The position numbers were made by a program, and so were the translations under genes. A stretch of 64,000 nucleotides of DNA, taken from Leptodontidium sp. MPI-SDFR-AT-0119 (Eukaryota > Ascomycota > Leotiomycetes > Helotiales > Leptodontidiaceae). This document shows positions 37,535-46,600 of this stretch, one piece after another. The notes beneath the pieces were generated by a model. It had not been told where the DNA came from. It saw nothing but the letters and a program-made list of their open reading frames with translations, and made no database searches. The stretch is taken from NCBI GenBank assembly GCA_020726505.1, contig JAHLEZ010000007.1, positions 186,001 to 250,000 on the forward strand, in the 5' to 3' direction. Position 1 is the first letter of the stretch; every line of letters starts with the position of its first letter.

Positions 37535-38686
37535 TTAAAGTGACTCATTAGTCTCATTGCCCCTGCATTCTATTACCAGAGCAAGACAATTCTCAAGGCT
37601 GGCTGGGGATTTGAGTTAGGGTGCTTACCTGACGATCTGGGAGCAGGTTTCTTGGCATGCAAGAGATACACGAGCACGACAAGTCTGGAGCTCTACATTC
37701 AAGCCAAGGTGTTGAAGTAGAGCATGGCGATGGATCATCTGCCCAATGCTTCCTGTTCGTGTATTAGAAAAGGGGGAAGGGAAAGAAAGTGGGTGGCAGC
37801 AGTCTAACTTACAGGCTGATGGACACGTCCTTCATGAGAAGTATACGTTCGGGTAAGACTGTGAGGGAGAGTCTCAACACATCCGACAATGAGTCAAAGT
37901 GGAAAGAATTTGATTTGTAGAGGATGTTGATAGTTTCGCTGTATCTGTTTCTAGGATAGCAATCTAGATTCTCTCCCTCTTGATGCTGGGAATGAAGCGG
38001 ACTTACATCCTTCTACAACTCATGATCAGGGGCAACAATATTTTTCTTTCGCTAGAACTGACTCGACAGCGACGAAGAAACATGCCACAGAGAAAGGGAA
38101 TATCAGGGAGCTCCATAAGACGCAAAGTATGCAGCTCTTCCAACGGTAGTTGAAGGCAATCTCGGCGAAGTTGGCAGTGGCTCATTCTACTTCGAGGAAC
38201 TCCGTTACCACCCTGGAGAAAGTGGATGTGAAAGGTACAGCCGCCTAGGACATAGTCGTAGATATGTTGCCGTATCTCGAGTGGGAGTTTGAAGAGTGGT
38301 GATTTGGATTGGTCGTGTATTTGAGCTGGCTCTACCCTCTCCACCATACCCTCCTGGGGTTGGTTGGAAAGTATTGGGTTGTCTGGATATGGGTCGACGT
38401 TCTCTTCTAATGGAATATTGTCTTCTCTTCCAATCGTCAAGAAACGCTGCAGTCTTGGACCCAATATCTCGGGCATCGAATCAATCTCCCCTTGCCTCGC
38501 TCTATTTCTCTTGGATTTTGCTGTCTCTCGATTCCGAATCTTCTGAGATAAAGCGGAAATCAGGAGGAAAGGCCCGTAGAAGCATAATGCAGGGAGGTAA
38601 ATTATATCTTTCAACTTGGGATGAGAACGGCGACTGGACGCTCGTCGGTATCTGGAGCGCTGGAGAGGAGCCTGGGGACGGTTCAT
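37535..38686 (-). CDS. DUF7730-type protein with N-terminal hydrophobic segment
   Basis: Four exons (38007-38686, 37813-37944, 37629-37748, 37535-37562) give 319 residues. A basic, Arg-rich start is followed by a hydrophobic stretch IIYLPALCFYGPFLLISAL (about 29-47), possibly a membrane anchor. The family signature is LFKLPLEIRQHIYDYVLGGC, with LLPLIMSCRR spliced to IYSETINILYKSNSFHFDSL. Proteins of this kind are numerous in filamentous ascomycetes and have an F-box-like start to the domain; function is unknown. The first intron is secure because it completes the CRRIYSE motif. The third exon is less certain. Acceptor 37748 gives a coding-like LIGQMIHRHALLQHLGLNVE, while acceptor 37752 gives another frame that also ends soon. 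Confidence 0.72.
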
Positions 38687-38851
38687 GATACCTTCATTTG
38701 GCGAGAGAGATGTGAAAGTCCTCGTATGATAGGTGTTGGGATGTTATATTTGTGTCGTGTGTTGGTGTTTTGTGATTGTTCCTTGAGGATTGGATTCAGC
38801 CTGATAGCGCCTAGGCAGCTATAATAACGCTAAGCTTTCGGGAACGAGTTA

Positions 38852-39067
38852 TCGGGTGCGTTAGGCAGATTTTGGCGAGTAGCTGGCGTGCGAAGTTGTC
38901 GCGTTTCTCCTCACAACGAAAAGGCAAAAAGACTTAACAGCTATTTTTAGGGTATCGATAAAGACGGATTAGATTTTGATTCATTTTGTGTTGTGAAAAT
39001 TCGTAGTTAGTACTTTACTTGTGATGTTCCGCATGTGCCTCAATCGGCCACTTCGTAACGCACCCGA
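38852..39067. mobile_element. 216-bp MITE-like element, TIR TCGGGTGCGTTA, TA-flanked
   Basis: The left end TCGGGTGCGTTAGG and the reverse complement of the right end TCGGGTGCGTTACG share a perfect 12-bp terminal repeat, with weaker similarity inward. TA flanks both ends (38850-38851 and 39068-39069). The interior is non-coding. The TIR differs from those of the other two element families in this window. Confidence 0.6.
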
Positions 39068-39389
39068 TAGGAGCGAGTGTTGGAAAGCTTCATGCCAGCC
39101 AGCAGTATTGTGTTCATTAGATCTATTAAAGCACTCGAAATGTTTTGAGCTAGATCATTAACTGTCCCACGGGGCCCTTTTGGCGGCAAGTTGAAAAGAA
39201 CTGTTTTAGATTAGCACTATCCAGCACGTGACGATGTTGAAATGTTGAAGTCTCCCTTTCCTCTCCCATCAACTTCCACATCTCAACTCAGCTTATTTAC
39301 ATTGAAACTGAAGAAAAAACTGATGAGAGATGCTAACCAGCGGTCGTTTTTCTATAAAATCAAAATCACTGGCTGCGACCGTGATCCAA

Positions 39390-40560
39390 TAGTTCGCATA
39401 TTCCCTAATTATCACCCCACTTCGAGGTTGTCATGTACATTCAGACATATGCAATATGTCTTTCGAGGCAGATCTGATCTCTCCACTTTTCTAGCAAAGA
39501 CTGAAACCTCAAGTTGCTTTCCGCAGTCGAAAATCTCTTGAAGTTTGTGGTAATATGGAATTCCTCGTGCGCCGCCTTTGATATTTACGTTTGGGATGGT
39601 GGTAATGAGCCCATACATGTCCAGAAACCCCATCAAATTTCCATCCATACTAGTGGACTTCTTCAACCTCTCGTGCACCTCTATGTATCCCTGGATCCCT
39701 GAGAATGGGCTTTCTCCGTATAAATGGATGCGAAGAATGCGGAATCCTCGTCCAGCTCATGATTGGTTTCCACTAGAGCATTCGCATCCAACTGAGCTTT
39801 GTCATACTTCCTCTGATCTGGCTCGTTGATCTGGCTCATCTAAACTATTGAACTGTTACCTCTCCACCAGCCAGAGTTTGTTTCGTTGGTAAATCTCGCC
39901 CATAGCTGAGCCTTCGAATCTGACAGGAGCTAGATACAGAGTCCTTTGCGGAGAGTATCAATCTATTTAAAGGGCCGATGAACCACCACTCAATAAGGTA
40001 TCGACAAGGACCTCGACAGGGCAATATACCGCGGGCGGTACTTGACATGGAACGAGGGAAGCAACATGACTCCAGTTGGACCGTTGAATCTTCGCCGGAA
40101 GTGTACATCGTCGCGGTCCAACCTGTTTTATCAAAGGGTTACGTACTATCCAGCTTGCTAGGTTTGATGCGGGCCATGTGAAGATGATGATCAAGCAGGT
40201 GGCGAATCGGGGTGAGCTTCGACAAACAGGCCATATCTCTCTGTACATGCACTCAATGGCGAGTACCATGCTGTCGTTCATACTTTCCGATAGATGGATC
40301 AAGCAGCATTCATGTATTGTACCACACGTAGGCTTGTATTCGAGTGTAGGACAGGCGATAACGTCACAGCGTCGGAGTCATCATCACCCAACCTTACGCG
40401 AGTACGTTTGCCTGATCTCCTGGTCATCTGTGATTCCATGCCCTATACACCCGATGGAGAGATCTGGGGGAAACTGCCGATCATTTGAGCACGACTGGAG
40501 ACTAGTGATGGCTTAGGTCCTTGCAGATGACAACTATCCAGAGAAGAAGAGGTGGGCTTG
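39390..40560 (-). pseudogene. Decayed coding region, possibly a DUF7730 relative
   Basis: Minus-strand translation shows coding-like islands in shifting frames. Examples are MACLSKLTPIRHLLDHHLHM near 40200-40140, then LDRDDVHFRRRFNGPTGVML near 40100-40040. Others are AQLWARFTNETNSGWW near 39915-39870 and INEPDQRKYDKAQLDANALV near 39840-39780, then RLKKSTSMDGNLMGFLDMYG near 39670-39610. Gaps between pieces are too short (about 24 nt) or lack splice sites, so intact exons are unlikely. The position between two DUF7730-type genes on the same strand, and a similar short Leu/His-rich block, suggest a dead paralogue, but the assignment is weak. Confidence 0.35.
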
Positions 40561-40672
40561 TGCTTGGGTGGTGTGCTTACATGTGCTACTGAATGCGTTT
40601 GTCTAAACTGAACTGGACATTGAAATTCGCCTTTCTAGACCGTCTATTACCCTATCATGTTCCGATAGCAGA

Positions 40673-41816
40673 TCACCTCCACATCTGCTCCCTCATAGGA
40701 CCTCGAACAACTGTGAAGGGGGCAGAAGCGGCAAAACTCCAATCGGTCTCGTCATCCCAAGGGATCACTACCTCAAACGTTCTCAAGCCATGAATACCCA
40801 TCATCTCCTTACACATCCTCCTCCTTCTGGCTCTCGTAACGTGAAAATGGTGAGGCTTCAGAACCACTTTGACATCCATCAGACCAGACATCCTGGCAAT
40901 GACTTCCCACGTTTCGCGCCATGCCATCAGTTCTTCGTCGTCTTGTTTGGGGATGCCATTGTTTCGGTTGAATATGCTGAACATGCGCTCCCAGTCTATC
41001 ATTATGCTTTGAACTGCGTTCAGGCGGTGGGGGAGGATGGTTCGTGCAAAATGTCGGATATCGCCGGGATCGTAGAAATGGAAGATATTCTTCGAATAGA
41101 GGATGGGAACAGCCTCAGAGTAACTGCGGGTCTTCATTAACACAATTCTGGGATGAAATTTGGGTAGAAACATACATTGCCCGGCATGTCAAGAGCAACG
41201 GTAACAACCCACCATCAGTCACCAAGTCCAACATTCCATTGCGATCCAAATGCCAGACTTTCGATTTGTAGGATAGCCATCCCTCAACACATCTCCGGTC
41301 CTGTTCATCACAAACCTCTTCCCCATCCTGGAGTCTACATCGCCAATGTCCCAACCTCCTGTCTTTCCGCAGTACGTGCACCAATCGTCTATCTCCACCA
41401 CCAAGTATTTCCTCGTATATCATCTCTCGGATCTCGATTGGTAACTTGGTTAGGAATGGCGACTGTGCCTGTTCGTGTGTACGTTGCCGGGACCTCCGAA
41501 GATTGAAGGGCATGCTTCTTGATTCCATCGGCGGCAATGGATGGGTAAGAGCTCGTTTGCGTGTTTTGGGCAGGGCAACTGGAGCATCTAGCAGAGACTC
41601 TCCACCTATAATACCCCTTCTGGCCATCTCATGGACATCTGGTATTCTTCGAAAGCGTGATGACCAATGCCGATCATACAGGTTCAGGGCCCAGACTGCT
41701 GGCTTCTCGAAAAAGATACGCCGAAGCAGACTCCAGACGTAGGAGACGTATTCCTCCAGAGTGCTCCATCGATACCACTCTCTTTGCATTCGCACCCGGC
41801 TCCGTATCGCACGCAT
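40673..41816 (-). CDS. DUF7730-type protein
   Basis: Two exons, 41176-41816 and 40673-41123, with a 52-nt intron (donor GTATGT) give 363 residues. The N terminus is Arg-rich with aromatic residues (MQREWYRWSTLEEYVSYVWS). The family signature appears as FLTKLPIEIREMIYEEILGG, and LLPLLLTCRA is spliced to IYSEAVPILYSKNIFHFYDP. A TILPHRLNAVQSIMIDW block and WEVIARMSGLMDVKVVL follow, the usual order for this family. It resembles the protein at 37535-38686 in layout, including an intron at the same place in the CRxIYSE motif, so the two are probably paralogues. Function is unknown. Confidence 0.82.
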
Positions 41817-42554
41817 ATTGATCAACTGCCTGACTGACTTACTCAATGAAGAGAAAAGGAAAGGAAACAGAAGTGAGACGAGAACCTACTATACGCAGCC
41901 CTGTCGGCTGCTGCTTTGCTGTACACATGCTTTCGATACCTGCTGCGTCTGCGTCTGCTCGGAACATTGTGATTATCCAGTCGAGCCAGTGAGGTCGTTG
42001 ATGCTTGGCCCTCGGGATGGCGCAGCGCGCGATTTCAGGCTGTTCGAGCCGATTAAGCCGCAACGCTACTTCAAAGCGACAACACCAAAACAATCTGCGG
42101 GTATATCCTCAAAAGATAAGGATACAAAGTGACTTCCTGCCCTTCTCTTGTAGCGAAACTTTGTTGTTTGAGAAGGAAAATTGAATTTGTCGCCAATTTC
42201 CTTGAAGGATCCAGTTTGCGGAGATTTAGTTTAAATTACAGGGAGCAAACCTTGCCGCTGCATCCATTTCCACCCCTCGGATTCGTCGACTTCAGACATC
42301 TGCCCTGTTGAACCTTAAAGAAGCATTGAGAATGTATCAAGTATATTACAGTGCGGGAGCTCATCTCAACGTCCCGTCTGTAATTTAGCATTGTCAAAAG
42401 GTCTAGATGTTCCGTTTGTTGTTTCCTTTCATTCTTTCTTTCTTTCTCTCTCACCCACCGTCGCCATTCTCTTCAGCGTACAAACCTATCTCTTAGAAGC
42501 TTCAGCCTTCGTTACAGTCCTTACTTTCGCTTCTTTGCAAGTACATCTTCCACC
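41817..42554. other. Divergent promoter region
   Basis: Lies between the start of the DUF7730-type gene (-) and the expansin-like gene (+). A CTTTCTTTCTTTCTCTCTC pyrimidine tract sits about 100 nt before the expansin start and is typical of a fungal leader. No gene was seen. Confidence 0.5.
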
Positions 42555-43861
42555 ATGCGTTTCACAAACACAATCGCGGCTTCGGCCGTCCTTGCCCTGG
42601 CCCATGGTGCCACTTTGGGCAAGAGAGCCCTCTCTGGAGAGGCTACATTTTATGGCGGAAACGTTGCTGGTGGAATGTGTTCCTTCTCAACCTTTACTCT
42701 ACCCGCTGGTATTTTTGGTACTGCTCTTTCAGACTCCAACTGGGATAACTCAGCAAACTGCGGAACTTGTGTGTCCGTGACTGGCCCCAATGGCAACGCC
42801 GTCACAGCTATGGTCGTCGACCAATGTCCTGGTTGCGGCTCCAACCATCTGGATCTCTTCCCTGATGCCTTTGCCGCCCTGGCCGACCCATCGAAGGGTA
42901 TTATTCCGATCACATGGCACTATGTTGATTGCCCTATCACGTCTCCACTCGCCGTCCACAACAAGGAGGGTGTTTCTGCATACTGGTTTAGCATGCAGGT
43001 TGTCAATGCCAACAAGGAGGTCACTAGTCTCGAAGTGAGCACAGATGGAGGAAGCACTTGGAAATCCACCACCAGACAACAATACAACTTCTTCGAAAAC
43101 TCAAGCGGTTTCGGAACAACTGTTGTCGATGTTAAGGTCACTAGTGTGGATGGAGATGTCGTTATACTCAAGAGCGTCAATGTCGTTGCAGGAGCGTCAA
43201 CTACGGCTTCAAGCAACTTTGGATCTTCCTCGAGCACCACTCCTGATGTCAAGCCTACCTCAGCCATTGCGCCCACAACCTCAGTCCCTGAACCTGCGCC
43301 ATCTACAACTACAGCACCTGTCTCTACATCTTCGGCAGCTGCAGTCTTCAACCAGGTCAGCTATACGGCGTCACCTATTTCGGACCACTCTACTACAACC
43401 AGATCTTCAACAACAACCATAACTCGCACAAAGACGGTCTCGAAGTCCACCCTCACCCCGATCCCAACTCCTTCCTCGACCTCGACGTCTATCTACGTTC
43501 CAACCACCGCCTATCTCCCATCCAACACAACTTCCTCCCTCGTTGCTGCCACTGCGAGCGCAAACTCCAGTGTGTCCCTCAGCGTCATCACAATAACGAC
43601 TTGTATCCCAACAGTCCTGTACAGCGTGGTTCCCGTCTCCACCAGTACCCCTGTTGCCATCTCAACTGGAACCATTTACCCAGTTCAGAACACCAGGTAA
43701 GCTTCTTCATCCTCCAATATCAAAAACCTCTCGTGCTGACCAACTGCAGCGTGCCATTGGCAACAGCCACTCCGGCAACATTCACCGGTGCCGCATCTTC
43801 TATCCGAAGCTCAGCCTTCATTGCGGTCTTCGCTGGTGCGGCCGCATACCTCATCGTCTAA
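42555..43861 (+). CDS. GPI-anchored expansin-like protein
   Basis: Two exons (42555-43696, 43750-43861) encode 417 residues. A signal peptide (MRFTNTIAASAVLALAHGA) is followed by LGKR, a likely Kex2 site. The double-psi beta-barrel domain (about 26-130) includes GEATFYGGNVAGGMCSF, NCGTCVSVTGPNGNAVTAMV, VDQCPGCGSNHLDL and HYVDCP. The HLDL and DQCP motifs match the expansin core. A CBM63-like domain (about 133-220) contains EGVSAYWFSMQVVNANKEVT and STDGGSTWKS. The next 170 residues are a Ser/Thr-rich, probably O-glycosylated stalk. The second exon supplies a hydrophobic C terminus (SAFIAVFAGAAAYLIV) after small residues, as for GPI attachment. Expansin-like proteins loosen cellulose or chitin without hydrolysis; a wall-anchored form would act on the fungus's own wall or at the plant interface. 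Confidence 0.88.
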
Positions 43862-44262
43862 ATGTGTTGACATTTGATGACCTCGTTCGATGACGAGGCT
43901 TTTCTCAGGGGATAGGGAGATTGGTGTTCATTTACTTCTTTTCGATGAAACGATAGGGTTGGGTATGGATGGTTTGGCGTAGTACCCGGGGTACGATTAT
44001 GGGGAGTTGAATTATTTTTTACTGTATATACTTACATTTATGAGCCAGGCTCAGATTTTAAGCTTTCGCAAGGGTCTAGCTCGCCCCACATTGACCGGAT
44101 GACAGCCAACGAAGAATTCAGACAAGATCGAATTCTCAAACAGTGTGTTTTTGGCGAGCGGTGCATTGGAATTTCCGTTTCTCTGGAGGTTGGAGGTTGT
44201 TCTTGTCTTGTGCGACAATCTCGGACTTTGTGGCTAGTACCACTCTCAAGCTTCATGGTAGC
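43862..44262. other. Convergent spacer
   Basis: 3' side of the expansin-like gene and of the pseudogene to its right. Nothing recognised. Confidence 0.45.
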
Positions 44263-45873
44263 TTAAGGCCCCTTTGGAAATTGGATTATGCCAAGAAATG
44301 CACTTCCGCCGGAGAGATGTTTCAACATCCCCAAAGAACCCCCAAAGACTCGGAGCACTATTAGTTGCGAGAAGACCAGATAGGAAACCGATTTACAATC
44401 CCTCAGAAATATCCCTTTTAGCTCATCACTAGCCTCTCCGCACACATTTCTAGCAATATATTCCTCCGACCGCGCAACGTTGGTATTTTGACCCTCATCG
44501 ACCTTTTCTTTCAGCAACGAGTCTATTGCCTGACGCGTCTCATGGACCTGGTGCCCAATACCATCAAAGCCAGAATAGATGTCATGTATAACGTGATTCG
44601 AGACAACAGTGGACTCTTGCAGAATTCTGGACGCGGTTAACACTCCGCGATTCTTCTCACTGCTAACAGCCTACTCAGAGACTTACCTTCGAAGTTCAGC
44701 TGATCGGATCTGGTTCATGACATCTTCCGTTTCTCGCATCATGATCAATAGCTCTTCCTGCTTTAAAATCTATTTTATATGATGTGGCCACTTCCAAACT
44801 TGAAGCCTCCAGCCAATGGATCTTGCCAGAGTCCAAGTGAAAGCCCTCGTTACATAGAACGCAATCATCAAGGGGACCAAAAGCGCAAAGCGTACTAGGT
44901 CTCCGAACCCCATCATTCGTTTAAATCACCACGACTGGGCATCAAAATATATTCCGATTAATTCAAAGGCTTCGTCAAAGTCATACAGGAATCCCCAGTC
45001 CTTGGACCGTCTTTCATCGTAGCCGGGAAACATAACCTTGAACGCCTGCAGTTGCGTGTCCGACTTTTCGAATTGCAGAGAGGCTTTGTTCATCAAGTGC
45101 TGCATTTGATCCTTCTGATCCTTTCGGATACGCTGGTCTGATTCCCTTCCAAATCTGCCACCATAAAACTCATCGTCGCCTTTTTCAAAGTTCTGCCGGG
45201 ACACCGCCAATTCCAACTTCGTGTATTCTGTCGCCCGAATGATTTGGTCAAATTTGTCGTTCGATTCGCGGGTAGCCTTGATGACGAAGTAGGAGCCGAG
45301 AGCAACGGCATAAAAGAAGGCGATGATGCTGAGGACACTGCTGGTCGTAGATAGGACTGTCTTTACAGACGCCTATATCAGCTGAGGCGTTGCTTGGAGA
45401 AAATTCCATTTCCAGTAGACTGCGATTGCTTTGTTGAGACGAGTGTTGATTTTGATCTCTGCGATGGAGTTGGGGAGACGAAGCTGGCTGCTCGGCCGTA
45501 TTGAGTCTGTATCGCGAGCTAGCTAAATTCGTCTCCGATGAAGCGATAACTCTTCAGGTGGGTAATTTACCTAGGTAGGTAGCCTTCGATCTATAAGTGA
45601 GAGCCGATTCAAAGTCCCTAAATCATTTCAGAACATTGACTTTAAGGAAAAGCCAAGCTCGGGTTTAAGGAAGCCTTAGTTTTGATCATTGAAGTGAATT
45701 GTATAGGTAAGAAAGCAGCTCGCTTTATCGGAGACGAATTTGGCTTGCCCTGTCCATTCCCCGTAAGCCGCCACCACAAGGTTTGGCTGGTCGCCAGCAC
45801 CAATCAAGTTCACTGCCATAATGCAGAGGTGCCCAACTAAAGGCGACCCAAGGAAAAGACTCAGTAGAATCAT
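44263..45873 (-). pseudogene. Membrane-protein gene inactivated by a MITE and three in-frame stops
   Basis: One frame runs from ATG 45873 (MILLSLFLGSPLVGHLCIMA) to a stop at 44263. It is interrupted by the MITE at 45522-45744 and by TAG at 45373-45375, TGA at 44926-44928 and TAG at 44770-44772. A 60-nt intron (44627-44686) fits in the same frame. Hydrophobic segments are the N-terminal one, SSVLSIIAFFYAVALGSYFV, and FALLVPLMIAFYVTRAF. Between them lie long polar helical stretches such as RESNDKFDQIIRATEYTKLE and RIRKDQKDQMQHLMNKASLQ. After the last break come VIHDIYSGFDGIGHQVHETR and a hydrophobic tail. I do not recognise the family. Continuity of frame on both sides of the element and of each stop argues for a recently dead gene. 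Short in-phase introns hiding the stops are possible, but no good splice sites were seen. Confidence 0.72.
45522..45744 (-). mobile_element. MITE copy 2 (223 bp), nested in the pseudogene
   Basis: TIRs GCTAAATTCGTCTCCGATGA (left) and GCCAAATTCGTCTCCGATAA (right, reverse complement) match the element at 29523-29747. The interior matches the reverse complement of that copy, including AAACTAAGGCTTCCTTAAAC and CCTTAAAGTCAATGTTCTG. Left flank TA, right flank TT (decayed TA). Element plus one TA is 225 nt, a multiple of three, and the coding frame on either side is the same once it is taken out. Confidence 0.82.
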
Positions 45874-46600
45874 TCTCAGACTATTACTACAGATTTTCAC
45901 TCAGACATTTAAGAAGCTTATGTACTTGGGTCAGTGTGATGGCCACATTAAAATAGCTCCCTCTTTGCTTCTCGGAAAAAATGCTTAACTGTTTGTGAGA
46001 GAAAGCTACAGCAGCTGAAAAATGGAAATGGAAGTTCGCTGGATTGAAGGAAGCTCACCTAAATATCAGCTCGACGAATCAGCTTGGACTGGGCGGAGTT
46101 TGAATGCAGCAGCCATCCGTAGTTTCGATGTGCTGGTCAAAGGCTGGTAACACCTCACAGCACGGGCGAGGCGGCTCTGTCTAGCATGTTCATTTTGAAT
46201 TCAACCTCGCCAAATGCCTCGTCTTAGGTTCCTAACGCATTCAATTCTTTTCGCATCGGTTTCGCAGTGTCAATTCCGCTCCCTATCCGGACTTCTGCTG
46301 CCTCGGTCCCCTTTCGCAGTCATCGAAAGGTGAAAGTCCTCTCAATTCTCCATTTAACTTTAATAGTTATCCTTGCACAAAGGTATTCTCTAGAAATTAT
46401 GCAACTCAAATCTCTTGAAGCATTTCACATCGGCATCCACAAGTTCGAGTAGGCATCCATATTTAGACGCATTTCCAGCCCCCAAAACAAAAACATAGGC
46501 TTCGCTTACAGGGCATTTTAGCGAGACGGCCCCGCCCGCTTAGGGGCTGAGATTTTAGCGACAACCGCGGCTTGGTTGCAGCTATGTTGTTTCCCATTCT
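45874..46600. other. Divergent spacer before the HET gene
   Basis: Promoter regions of the pseudogene (-) and the HET gene (+). No gene or repeat recognised. Confidence 0.45.

Noticed and set aside
44770..45375. Short introns explaining the stops in the membrane-protein gene
   Set aside because: Possible in-phase introns would be about 30 nt or use poor donors, and the sequence between the candidate sites reads as coding; a pseudogene fits better.
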